Below, piece by piece: positions 32,792 through 44,434 of a stretch of 64,000 nt of DNA. Each line of letters opens with the position of its first letter. The stretch's first letter is position 1. The notes under the pieces were generated by a model, which saw nothing but the letters and a program-made list of their open reading frames with translations, searched no databases and was not told the DNA's origin. This stretch comes from Lolium rigidum (lineage: Eukaryota; Streptophyta; Magnoliopsida; Poales; Poaceae), in the NCBI RefSeq assembly GCF_022539505.1, contig NC_061510.1:263571687-263635686 (forward strand). Direction: 5' to 3'. The translations under genes and the position numbers were made by a program.

Positions 32792-35700
32792 TGTAATGTC
32801 CCAGGTTTAGAGATGATCGAGGGGTAGATTTTAGAAAGGGATGTGCATTGCATTGTAATTTACGGGGAAATTTCGCGTTTTTAAACAAAAACTGCATCGA
32901 AGGGGGACAAGTTTCTCTCTCGACACCTTACATGGTTAGGGTTTCGAGAGTGCGATAAACTTGCTCTTATTCAACTAAACTAGGGTTTTTGAGAAGAGAG
33001 GGGAGAGTTTGCATGATTGAATTCTAAATGAAGTGACATGGTTAAATTTAAACCAAGGATGAATTTGAATTTCAACTTCAAATATTAAATAATTACCCTA
33101 ATATTGAATTGTGAGGAAATTCATTAAGTAAATAATAAATAATCAACAATATGAGCAATTAAAGTAAAGTAAAGCTCATTAGAGAAAAACCTTGAGCTTT
33201 ATTGATCATCACACAATTTACATTGTCATTACAATATTCATAAGAGAATAGAAATGAATAATACAACATATTACAAGAATTGCTCAAATAAGAAAAAGAA
33301 GATTACAAATAATGACCTATCCTAAATTACAAGTCTAGTTTCATAAAGATGATGGAATCTGATGATCTTCATCTTCACTTGATTACACTCTTGATTCCCC
33401 GCACAAATCAAAGCAAAAACAGAATTAAGCCAAGTGGCAAAGCCACTTGGCAGAGTTAAAAGAAATGGAAAATTGTGGATATGGATCAGCTCTGCCGAGC
33501 CGATCATCTCCAAACCAAGTTCAGAGCATCGGTGCACACACACACAGCCCACACTCGCTCACCGTGCAAGTGTGCATGCTCAACGAAGACACACAGGCCG
33601 TTGAGTCACCATAAGCTGCGGCACCTTGCCGTCGACCGCAGAGGAAGGAGAAGGTCACATAAAAGCCTCCACAAGTAAACCCTAGGCCATATTCATCGAC
33701 GAGCTTCACAGGGTAAGTCACCAAGAACACAAGAACATATGAACAGCCACTGCTGTTCAATCTGATAATTCATCACAGTACTGAATCAAGCCACACAAGG
33801 TTGCAAGGAGGAGCAGGGCAAGCACAAGCTCAATCCTGAAGCAATCCTCTACACCAACAAACAATCTAGGAGCTGGAGTGAGGTATACACCAAATCAACC
33901 TCGAGCAAAACCAAGTTTTGCTCATAAATAAGCATACAATGCATCACAGAACACGTAAGGGTAGAATACCCCGTTTGTATCATCATTTGGCTATCGACCA
34001 TGTGATGCAAGAAAAACCAGGGTAAAACTATTAGGAATGGATCCAAGGGAACACCGATCAAGCCAACAAGTATTAAGAAAAGGACTTAACCAGGGAAATC
34101 CAAGCAGGGAACTAATCCCTATTTAGCTACCCGCATTCACCTAGTAACACACAGACTAGCAAAGCCATCGATTAATGGACAGATATATGTCCAAGTATGA
34201 TTTCAACATCAAATGATCCGGCAGTCTATGAAGGACTACCAGGATTAGTGCACTGTAAGCATCCATGAGGTAGGAGCAACCATTTCTAAGCAGACATGAG
34301 CCTGCTAGGGTCACAACAGACCTACCCAACCACATAGAAAATTCACCAAGGCATCACATCATTATCCGAAGGATTCAGTATGAGCTAGGGTTCCCAACCA
34401 GTGGTTGGCATCCCTCTAGCTACATCAAATTCATCCATATGATCATTACCGATAAACAGCTTCACATCATTTATCCATCTAGTAAAGTAAGGAATTACGA
34501 GTAAATGAAACAAGTAAAGTAACTAAAGCATCAACATCTTGCCGGTGAACCAATGGCTCACTCGCAAGCATCAGATGATGCTTGGGTAAGCACTAGCACA
34601 CACCGAGCACAAATATAAGTGTCACACGGACACCGTGTGAAGCACCAGCAAGGCACAGCAACAAGCAAGTGATGATCAATTGATCATCGTGGCTCGCTAA
34701 AGCATGCCAGGACAGGCTAGAGTCAAACACTCGGAATTCCACATGAATTCTATGAATTAAACAACCACGTGATAAGCAACACTAGAATTACGAGACTAGC
34801 ACATAACCATTTTTATGGTTATAACCAGAAGCAGATCATCAAGGAATTGATGTACATGAACAACAATTAAGCAAGGCCAAACCTACTATAAACCAGGACT
34901 CAATAATCATCACATAAATAACACAGCCTCTTGCTAAACAAGCAAGAACCACTCACAAGTAATGAGCCAGGGAGCTAGAGCTTGTTACAAAGACATGTAA
35001 GCAAGCAATAACAAGTGGCTGGTGATGCTCGGATAAGCATCTAGCCAAATAATAACATGTATAACCCAAGGATGAGCAGAGCCAAGAATCAAAGGAAGCA
35101 CACGCCACGAGCAAGGTTAGCACAAGCATCGAGCAAAGCATAGCAAAGATACGCACACACAAGTAAGTTAGGCGCAGAGAGTAGCACAGCCTAGAATCAT
35201 GGCAAGCAGCACACAGCCTATAAGAGTAGCTGCAGTGGGCAGCAAGGCATGGCGGCATCTCCATCGGGAGGAGGGCCATGGCCGGAGCTGCCGGTGGAAG
35301 AAGAGGAGAAGGCAAGAATGAGAGAGAGGAGAGGATTGAAGGAGGCGTACCCGGAGCAAGAGCGCAAGGCGTGCCATGGCGGCACGGCGGCACGGGCCAC
35401 CCACGGCAGCGCCAAGCCGCGCCCGGCCCGGCGGCGCCGAGCGTGGACGCCCCACGGCAACACCACAAGAAGCACCACGGTGGCACCACGGCGGCGCCAT
35501 AGCACCCGGAGCGCCGGCGGCGGCAAGAACGCCGAGGCACTCCACGCCAGAAGATCAGAGGCGAAGGGGGCGAGGCGAGCAAGCGGCGCAGCACGAATCG
35601 CCGTGGAGGATCTGAATCGCCGTCGAGTGGCGGTTCAGATGCGCCACATCTCGCCGGCGGCGATGGCCGGAGTCGGCCGGAACAATTCGGCGAAGGGGCG

Positions 35701-37836
35701 GCGACGCGTCCGTCGCCAGAGCTCTAGGGTTAGGGTTCGGACACGAGCGCGAGGTGAGGGAGTGAGCGACCGACCGCTCGGGTCGGTTAGACCCGAGCTG
35801 GTCTAGTCCAACCCACTGGGCTCCACTGACAGGTGGGCCCAGGGGCAATTCAGTCTTTTCCAAATTTCATTAAAAACCAGAAACTTGGAAATTCAATAGA
35901 AAATTGATAAAAGCTCTAAAAAAATAAGTAAAAATATGAAAAATAATCAGCATAAAATTCTCTATTCAAATAAAATATCAAAGAGAATTTTTGAAGACAA
36001 TGAAGAATAAGTCTTAATTTGATGAATTAAAATAATGGATTAAGTCACACATATTATTTTCAATAATGAAAATAAGTCCATTAATGCATTTGGACTTTAA
36101 AAACACCTTGACAACATTTCAAGGTTGTATTTTACTTTTAAACAAGTATCTCCAAATTATTCTTAGTATTAACCTCTTACATGAAATAATAACGACATCT
36201 GAAGGGGGAACAAACCCTAAAAAAATGGAATCATGCATAATTGCTTTTTTAACCATTGCCCTTATCTGACAATGATGCTATTTTTCAGAACAAGAGGACA
36301 AGGGTCAGTCCATACCTTCCAACTGCAGTAACTTTGCAGTTGTTCGAGCAAGTTCATCACTTGCTCATGTCATTTGAGTACTTTTATCAAATTACTTGCA
36401 AAGTACTATGGTTATCACGATTGCATAAAAACCAAAACCACTACTTTCATAACTATGAATATGACTATGTGGTGGGCAATGGAACCATGGATTGTGTTGA
36501 TATGGTGGAGGTTCCATTGCAAGGGTTAATATCCATCTAGGATTAAACAACAAATGTCGCCAAGTGATTCTTGTGCCGTAATACCCGTGTTAACCATAAG
36601 ATCCGGAGTGGGACGGAGTAGTCAAAAGTGTTTCCACCTCTCGTTCATCAACGGATGCGCTTACCGTAGCAGCTTGTGTCTTGCGGAGTAACTTGAGGGT
36701 GGGGAGCCCCTTCTAATTCCCCACGGTATAGCCGTTGCTTACCGTAGCGGTTGCCGCTTGCGGAACAACTTGAGGGTGGGGATCCCCTTCTAATTCCCCA
36801 CGGTAATGTGGTCTATGATGGGTTGCAGCTACCGGCGAAGGAGTTTGGTTAACGAGTCCCAAACTATTGTCGTGGTCGGGGTCCACCCTGAAAATACGGG
36901 AATAATGGGCCCGACGAGGACCCAGGGTCGGGGTATGCAACAAAGGGTGGGTGTTCGAGGTAGCGGAGGAACATGATTGGCTAGACCTTATACCGGGCCT
37001 CACACCAAAGGAAGTGTGGACGGGAAAGCTGCCCGGTTGGCACCAAGGTTAAGATCTCTTATGGGTAAAGCAACACACCTCTGCAGAGTGTAAAGAACTG
37101 TGACTCCGTCACTCCCCGTTCCGGGATGAGGAACTGTGAACGCGGCCGGAAAGGAGCTCCATGAAGTTCTAGTAAACCGGTGAAGGCCGACGGACATAGC
37201 TCTTTGAAATAAAAGCAATCTCTTAAAGAAATGTTTAACAAAACTTGCATTGGTATTAGACTTTCTGGTCTAATATCGTAGCTAGTGCATTAAACACCTC
37301 TTATCTATAATGAACTTGTTGAGTACGCTCGTACTCATACCACTCTGAAATCCCATGCTTAGATTGTCTGAATCGTCTGGAGGAGGACTACGACAACAAT
37401 GAAGGAGCCGAGATCATCGGCTACGAGGAACCAGACCTCTCGGAGAGGAGTTGAAGGCGTAGACTACCTCATCGTCTACGGATCCGGAGAGGCTTCCGGA
37501 GGAGAACAAGCCTAGGGATATTCGCTAGTAGTAGTAACCGAGCAGCCTGAACTCTTAGTATTTAGCTGCTCGATGAAATAATGTTTAGTTTAATGAAACT
37601 CGGTATTGTAAGTTAAGTTGGGTTCACCTCGAACCCGGAGTATTCCTCTTAGGACCCAAGAGGAGCTCCAAGACGACATGTGTATGTTAATTGTAATAAT
37701 ATGTGAATTAGTTATGGACCCTGCTATGTTCTGTTGTACTACTCTGAGGGATGTAATATTTGCGGAATGGTACTTCGTGAATGTTATATCAACGACTGGC
37801 ATACTACAACATGCAGTGGTATGCAGGGTCACCACA
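32792..37836 (+). repeat. 3' LTR of the Gypsy chromovirus
   Basis: 5,045 bp matching the 5' LTR along its full length, with the same TGTAATG start and CACCACA end. It follows the polypurine tract directly and is followed by the GGAAT target duplication. The 213-codon minus frame at 34,953-35,594 runs through the GC-rich island and is broken up in the 5' LTR. Confidence 0.95.
35230..35815 (-). other. GC-rich, gene-leader-like island inside the 3' LTR
   Basis: Copy of the 24,030-24,610 island with a few substitutions and indels. Because both LTRs carry it, it was part of the LTR before this insertion and is not a later insertion. Confidence 0.45.
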
Positions 37837-38350
37837 GGAATGCACACCAATATGTTCAGCATTCCATATGTGAGCGCCATGCCAAGTAAGAGAAACAAGT
37901 TAATATTGCAGCTTTTGAAGAATCAGATGGCAGACAAAATTATGATCGAAGTAGCTACTGTGACGAGTTCAAATAAATTTGTACTGCAGGATGGCAGAGC
38001 GATAGCATGCAGGAACTAATAGCAGGCAGTTACTTAATATTTCAGCTTTTGAAGAATGAGATGGCAGACAAAATTATGATCGAAGTAGCTACTGTGACGA
38101 GTTCAAATAAATTTGTACTGCAGGATGGCAGAGCGATAACATGCAGGAACTAATAGCAGGCAGTTACTTTGTTAGCTTACGACGAAGTAGATAGAAATAA
38201 CAACGGCATCACCTGTAGTACAGGGAATGCGAACCAACATGTTCAGGGAGAACAAGATTGGTATGAACAAAATAGTAGCAGCCTATAATTTTTGTAACAA
38301 CGACTGGGCAAGATAGAAGTTATGATGGCTACATCTACAGAGCAGAGAAT
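37837..38350. repeat. Resumed CACTA sequence with a tandem duplication of about 130 bp
   Basis: After the GGAAT duplication the sequence matches copy B from 63,536 onward. A segment with GAAGAATCAGATGGCAGACA and TTTGTACTGCAGGATGGCAG occurs twice (about 37,911-38,037 and 38,046-38,167). The same doubling is in copy B (63,614-63,735 and 63,749-63,875), so it predates the larger duplication. No open frame is convincing: a 133-codon frame at 37,618-38,019 crosses the LTR boundary and is chance. Confidence 0.8.
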
Positions 38351-38508
38351 GCAAACCAAAATGTTTAATCGCTTAAAGTTAGAAATGAACTAAAAAATAG
38401 CAAGGTGTTAGTGTCATAGCTAGGAATGAACTAAAAGAGCTTCAGACAAACTAGCATCTGAACCCAGAACATGGCGCTAAACAAGGGAGTGAAGGGACTT
38501 ACATTAGG

Positions 38509-39310
38509 AGAAGCACTTTGTGGGAGTCAATCTTCCCGAGGTTGATAGACCGGTGATGAAGTCTGTACATTACATATGCTACTTGGGGTTGGAGAGACGG
38601 CCATTGCACTTCATGGTTACTCATCTCATCTGCAAAAACGTAACGGTGCATCGTTAGCACAAACAGGTTCCCCCAAGATTAAACAAGAACTTGAAGGCAA
38701 GCAATAGAAAAGCGACAGTAGAAGAGTTTAGATCATGCACGGTGCCGGTGAAGCAGATCCGGTTCTGCACAGCGGTGTCGGTGAGCAAGATCCGATGCGG
38801 TGGACAACGGATCCGGCGCAGCGGCTCTGGTGGGGTGGACGATACCGCAGCTGAAGCGACTGCGGTAGACTGCTGGATGAGTATATGGTTTCGAGGTTCG
38901 GCGGGGATGATCCTGTCCGGTTGATGACATCGTCGATGAAGCGGCTCCGGCAGACAGCCGGATGACGAGGATCGCGATGCCTCGGGTAGGCCAGGGAAGT
39001 CCGGCGAGGATGTTCCTGTGCGGTGGTCGTGGAGGTGGGAGAGAGAGGTGGAAGTTCCGGTGGGTGGTCTCAGAGGAGAGACTGAGGGAAATGAATTTTT
39101 TTTCGGGGAGTTTCCGGAGCTAGGAAGGTGGTGATCGAAAAAATGACGGGTAGACCCCCCACCAACCGACTTATACGTGGACACTGTTGTCATCTTTACG
39201 AGGGTAGAATGGGAAGTTAGAAGCGTGTGAAATATTTGTATTTTTCGGGCGGGAAGTTTTGCCACTGGAATGAGACTTCGAATTTGGCCACAGTCCAAGT
39301 AATACAAAAA
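38509..39310 (-). CDS. Putative minus-strand gene 5' part within the CACTA element
   Basis: On the minus strand a leader with pyrimidine runs (CTCTCTCTCCCACC near 39,030) is followed by an ATG at about 38,930 (MSSTGQDHPRRTSKP) and a Pro/His/Arg-rich frame. An intron-like stretch ends TTTTTGCAG near 38,635. A second exon (38,634-38,509) reads DEMSNHEVQWPSLQPQ then AYVMYRLHHRSINLGKIDSH. A single uninterrupted 217-codon frame (39,307-38,654) also covers the leader but looks low-complexity. No domain is recognised; it may be an element-encoded gene or a captured fragment. Confidence 0.35.
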
Positions 39311-41650
39311 TATGAGACCGTACTAGTACGGCCAAATGTCACATCAAGTCATCATCATGTTGAAAATCGGTTACCACGATCATAATCATGATGTATCTTG
39401 AAAATCCATTTTGAAAAGCCCTTTCGAAATATTTCAGGATTGGTAGGAGATGTTGCAGCTTGACTGAAAATTGATTTTGAATACGGCTATGGTGCAAGTA
39501 ATATACTCGTGATTGTAATATAAAGGCCAGGGGTAGACCATGCTACTTTGTAGCCCTGTTCAGCAAAAAAAGGCCAGTGGTCACATCAAGCCATCATCAT
39601 AAAATCATTTACACCCAAGTTCTCCAAAGCTCAATTCAAAAACGCGTCTGAAATATTTTGGATTCATTTTGCGGGGGGTTTTGCCTCTCGACTGAGATTT
39701 TGAACTTTGAACTTTGCTATAGTAGAAGCAATATTAGTACTAGAAAAATGGTAGACCGGCCTAGTGCCTCTGTTCAAGAATCCAAGGCCTACTGTCACAT
39801 CAAGTCATAATCACAACCGAAATCAGTTCCCATGTACTATCTCCTAAAAAAAACTTAAATCCAAAAGCGTGTAGCGAATATTTCGGAATTTATTGGCAGG
39901 AGATTGTAGCGCTTGACATAGATTTTCAATTTTGGATTTTCGAGGAGTTTCCGGGGCTAGGGAGGTGGTGATCGAGAAAATGACGGGCAGAACCCCACCA
40001 ACCGACTTATACATGGACATTGATGTCATCTTTACGAGGGTAGAATAGGAATTTGGAAGCGTGTGAAACATTTGTATTTACTGGGCGGGAAGTTTTACCG
40101 CAGGAATGAGATATTGAAGTTGGCTAAGGACCAAATATAATAACAATAAATTGTAAGACCGTACTAGTACCTATGTTCAAGGCCGAGTTACACATCAGAT
40201 CATCATCACGTTGAATATCGATTACAATGATCACTATCTATCTTCAAAATCCCATTGAAAACACGTCTGAAATATTTCAGGATTGGCGGGACATTTTGCC
40301 GACCGACTGAAATTTGATTTTGATTATGACTATGGTCCAAGTAATATAATACTAATATTATTTTTGGAGGTGGACGGAGGGGAAAACCCCAACGTTTGTT
40401 ATTTATTCCCGAAAATAGCCAAGTAGACGGTCCAAATACTAAGGCTAGCCATAGTACTAGTATCATGCGCATTGGTCTCACAAAAATGCTGATGTGGCAG
40501 CTAATTAAGTAGGAGAGAGGAGATTAGAGAACTAACATAGGTAGATACTGTATCATAGCGCAAACAACGAGAAAAGTTAATGCAAAACAAATCTTTTACA
40601 GTACACAAATTGGCATTGAGATTCTAAAAAATATATATATAGCATGACTGTGATAATAGTACTCCATGATACTACCCACTATAGAAATAGTAGTACTCCA
40701 TGATACTATAATAAATACTAGTACTCCATTTATTCCCAGCGGTCATATCAAGCCATTATCACAAACAAAATCAGTTACTCCCATATCCTCCGAACTGCAA
40801 TTCAAAAATGCCTGTGAAATATTTCGGACTTAATTGGCTAGTCGTTTCGCATCTCGACGGATTTTAAGTTTGAGTGTGGCTACAGTCGAAGCTATATCTG
40901 TATCTGTCCATCTATCCACTATATATTAAAAAACCTCAGTTTTTGAAATCAGATAAGCCATCACCATGATGCACAAGCAATTATTGGCTGTTGGCACATC
41001 AGTTCTCCAACACTTGATCCAACGGTCAAAGTTCCTTTTTTTAAGAGAACGGTCAAAATTCATTGGATTTGCTCGGGAACTGCGCGCGCCAAAACGAGTC
41101 TGACGAAGATGTTTCTAGAGTTCTCACGGACGCGCCTTGGCGATACATTGAATGCAAATCTTGCAAGGTCAAAAAAATGCAAATCTTGCAGGATCGTATG
41201 TGGCTGCTATGAGCTGAAGTACTCCATGAAACCATGAACATACATGTAGATGGGAATCCCATGTAGATGATCTGAAGAACGACCCGCTGCATCTTTCACA
41301 AATCCATCTACATGACATGATAAACTTTAATTAAGAAGCAGCCACTTAACAATTATTGCACAAAATCTAACGGGTTCGACAATAAGCTGGTAATTCTCTA
41401 TTATATATAAACACCAAAAAAAAATATAGCAAGTGAGAAAGGAGTGTCAATGCCACTAGGACTTACAAAAAAAAGGGAATTAGCACTTCGTAATCTCTTT
41501 GTTTTTACACATACCTTCTGCTCAGGAATCCAGGGCCTAGGGTCACATCAAGTCATAATCAAAACCAAAGTCGGTTCCCATGTTCTCCAATTCACAACGC
41601 GTACAAAATATTTCAGTGTGTGAAACCAAAGTCGGTTGTTAAGCTATTGA
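39311..41650. repeat. Degenerate repeats inside the CACTA element, no gene
   Basis: A worn unit recurs about six times (near 39,330, 39,580, 39,790, 40,190, 40,745 and 41,540), marked by TCACATCAAGTCATCATCA-like, AAAATCRGTTMCCA-like and GAAATATTTCRG-like motifs. A longer direct repeat joins 39,100-39,300 and 39,950-40,135 (TTTCCGGAGCTAGGAAGGTG, then ACCAACCGACTTATAC), the upstream part of the 38.5-39.3 kb gene. The rest is AT-rich; 41,000-41,650 shows nothing further. Confidence 0.55.
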
Positions 41651-41874
41651 TTATATGGAGTCGAAATTTGGTAGCATACATAAGTATCTCTGCTCACAAC
41701 TAGCCTCTACGTAAGCGAGAACAACTGTTGAGTTGCAACACAACACAAAGGAGAAGCCACTGTTCCGTTCATTGCACTCAATACAGCGATGAATGAACCA
41801 GACCAGTTGACAAGCTTCTAGACCTGGGCTATATGTAGAAAGCTGGAAATCAATGGATCACAGAAAATCATCAG

Positions 41875-42159
41875 TGTCAAGCTTTAATGCACTAGCCAAC
41901 GCGACCAAAAGTCTGAACTGATGGAAATGGCTAGGCAATCCACTTTACACATCTCAACATAGCCAACGCAACAAAAAGTCCAAACTGACAGAAAGGGCTA
42001 GACCGGGAGAAGAGAAGAGAAGGTTTGCGAAAGCGATGACTCAAACTTGTGACTATGGGCTCTGATACCATGTCAAGCTTCATCCACAAGCCAACGGAAC
42101 CACAAGTCAGAACTGATGGAAAGGGCTAGGTAATCCACTTATAATATTAACAATCAACA
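41875..42159 (-). mobile_element. SMART/TRIM-type miniature LTR retrotransposon, 285 bp
   Basis: In minus sense: LTR (42,159-42,071, 89 bp) starting TGTTGATTG and ending AAGCTTGACA, then a primer-binding site TGGTATCAGAGCC (42,070-42,058), about 98 bp of internal sequence and a second LTR (41,959-41,875, 85 bp) starting TGTTGAGATG and ending AAGCTTGACA. The LTRs share AGTGGATTRCCTAGCC and CCATCAGTTC. The size and wording match the SMART family described in grasses. It cannot encode proteins and needs help from autonomous elements. No exact target duplication was found. Confidence 0.8.
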
Positions 42160-42337
42160 GGGTTCCGGTTCAAAAAAAATCCACATCACAACAAGGAAAC
42201 GACCACCGAGATCATAGCAATTGCAGATAAATGCACCTACGAAATATGCTCAGACTAAGGAACCATTTTACAAGATCAAGGTACTGACTTGTCACTGTCC
42301 CAGTTCATCTCCAATTATCTAGCAGATACTCTTCTTA

Positions 42338-42638
42338 CTACTTTCTAGCATTCCTAACCTGCTCCAGTAGGGCCTCCTTCGGTGCTGCTATCGTTCTAAA
42401 ATTGTCGACTTCTAGTCTTAGCGTAGCTGATGCAGCTCGTTCTACTTGGAGTTGCTCCTCTAGAACTTGAGCATGCAAATACTTTGACTTGGACATGGAC
42501 TTGCACTTCAGCAGTCCATCATTCCGTAAGAAAGTGTTTTTGGCAATGCCTTTCTTTTTTGTTGCCATGGAAAATGCCTTCACAGATTCTTCATCGGTTT
42601 TTCCCAGACCGTTTTTACTGGGTTTTGCCATCTCTAAT
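42338..42638 (-). pseudogene. CACTA accessory gene, 3' exon (separated by Copia insertion)
   Basis: The minus-strand frame starts MAKPSKNGLGKTDEESVKAF at 42,631 and ends with a heptad-rich segment (HAQVLEEQLQVERAASATLR, LEVDNFRTIA, LLEQVRNARK) that predicts a coiled coil, the usual C-terminus of this gene type. It belongs to the gene whose upstream exons are at 51,606-53,859. The Copia element at 42,639 sits exactly between them, with CTAAT duplicated. Confidence 0.65.
42634..42638. repeat. Target-site duplication CTAAT of the Copia element
   Basis: CTAAT precedes the element here and recurs at 51,371-51,375 after it. Confidence 0.9.
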
Positions 42639-44421
42639 TGTAGGATAACGTTGCATAGAAAACAAAAAAATTCCTACCGCGAACACGCAATCCAAGCCAA
42701 GATGCAATCTAGAAGACGGTAGCAACGAGGGGGTATCGAGTCTCACCCTTGAAGAGATTCCAAAGCCTACAAGATGAGGCTCTTGTTGCTGCGGTAGACG
42801 TTCACTTGCCGCTTGCAAAAGCGCGTAGAAGATCTTGATCACGATCGGTTCCGGCGCCACGAACGGGCAGCACCTCCGTACTCGGTCACACGTTCGGTTG
42901 TTGATGAAGACGACGTCCACCTCCCGTTCCAGCGGGCAGCGGAAGTAGTAGCTCCTCTTGAATCCGACAGCACGACGGCGTGGTGTCGGTGGCGGTGGAG
43001 AACTCCGGCGGAGCTTCGCTAAAGCACGCGGGAGCTATGGAGGAGAGGGGGCAGCTAGGGTTTGGGAGAGGGTGGCCGGCCACTCAAGGGGGCGGCCAGG
43101 TTGTGGTCTTGGGGTGGCCGGCCCCCTCCCTTGGCCCCTCATTATATAGGTGGATTCCCAAGAGTTGGTGTCCAAGTCTTCGAATATGACCCGAACCAAA
43201 ACCTTCCATAAGAGAGGGAAACCTAGCCAAGCTAGGACTCCCACCAAAGGTGGGAGTTCCACCTCCCATATGGGGGGTTGGCCGCCCCCTAAGGGGGAGT
43301 CCACTTGGGACTCCTCCCCCACTAGGGTTGGCCGGCCATGGAGGTGGAGTCCCATGTGGACTCCACCTTCCTTGGTGGTTTCTTCCGGACTTTTCTAGAA
43401 CCTTCTAGAACCTTCCATAGAACCTTCCGTGACATTTTAATTCACATAAAATGACATCCTATATATGAATCTTATTCTCCGGACCATTCCGGAACTCCTC
43501 GTGATGTCCGGGATCTCATCCGGGACTCCGAACAAATATTCGAACTCTATTCCATATTCAAGTACTACCATTTCAACATCCAACTTTAAGTGTGTCACCC
43601 TACGGTTCGTGAACTATGCGGACATGGTTGAGTACTCACTCCGACCAATAACCAATAGCGGGATCCGGAGATCCATAATGGCTCCCACATATTCAACGAT
43701 GACTTTAGTGATCGAATGAACCATTCACATACAATACCAATTCCCTTTGTCTCGCGATATTTTACTTGTCCGAGGTTTGATCTTCGGTATCACTCTATAC
43801 CTTGTTCAACCTCGTCTCCTGACAAGTACTCTTTACTCGTACCATGGTATGTGATCTCTTATGAACTTATTCATATGCTTGCAAGACATTAGACGACATT
43901 CCACCGAGAGGGCCCGGAGTATATCTATCCGTCATCGGGATGGACAAATCCCACTCGTTGATCCATATGCCTCAACTCATACTTTCCGGATACTTAATCC
44001 CACCTTTATAGCCACCCATTTACGCAAGTGGTGTTTGATGTAATCAAAGTACCTTTCCGGTATAAGTGATTTATATGATCTCATGGTCATAAGGACTAGG
44101 TAACTATGTATCGAAAGCTTATAGCAAATAACTTAATGACGAGATCTTATGCTACGCTTAATTGGGTGTGTCCATTACATCATTCATACAATGATGTAAC
44201 CTTGTTATTAATAACATCCAATGTTCATGATTATGAAACTTATCATCCATTAATCAACAAGCTAGTTAAGAGGCATACTAGGGACTCTTTGTTGTTTACA
44301 TATCACACATGTATCAATGTTTCGGTTAATACAATTATAGCATGGTATATAAACATTTATCATAAACATAAAGATATATAATAACCACTTTTATTATTGC
44401 CTCTTGGGCATATCTCCAACA
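42639..44421 (-). repeat. 3' LTR of the Copia element
   Basis: In minus sense it starts TGTTGGAGATATGCCC at 44,421 and ends GTTATCCTACA at 42,639. A TATA box (CCTATATAATGAGG) lies at about 43,140-43,150, followed downstream by the GC-rich R/U5 part (42,880-43,130). Confidence 0.92.
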
Positions 44422-44434
44422 AGTCTCCCACTTG
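44422..44434 (-). other. Copia polypurine tract
   Basis: In minus sense CAAGTGGGAGACT immediately precedes the 3' LTR. Confidence 0.8.

Larger units (their letters stand above)
21606..37836 (+). mobile_element. Full-length Gypsy chromovirus with about 5-kb LTRs (Tekay/Del-like)
   Basis: A 16,231-bp element with two LTRs (21,606-26,631 and 32,792-37,836), flanking GGAAT duplications, a tRNA-Met type primer-binding site, a polypurine tract and the order gag, protease, RT, RNase H, integrase, chromodomain. The C-terminal chromodomain and domain order place it among chromoviruses; Tekay/Del is the likely lineage by RT and integrase wording. An extra ORF lies upstream of gag. LTRs differ by scattered substitutions and many 1-2 bp indels, mostly at CAG/CTG. 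All long frames are broken, so it is non-autonomous as written. Confidence 0.93.

Noticed and set aside
34953..35594. 213-codon minus-strand frame in the 3' LTR
   Set aside because: The matching frame in the 5' LTR is broken up, the composition is Arg/Pro/Ala-rich, and no domain is visible.
38654..39307. 217-codon minus-strand frame as a single-exon gene
   Set aside because: It runs through a pyrimidine-rich leader and a likely intron; a spliced model with ATG near 38,930 fits better, and even that is weak.
40913..41420. Possible Helitron or other element starting at CTATATATTAAA
   Set aside because: No CTAGT-type 3' end with a preceding hairpin was found, and the boundaries could not be supported.
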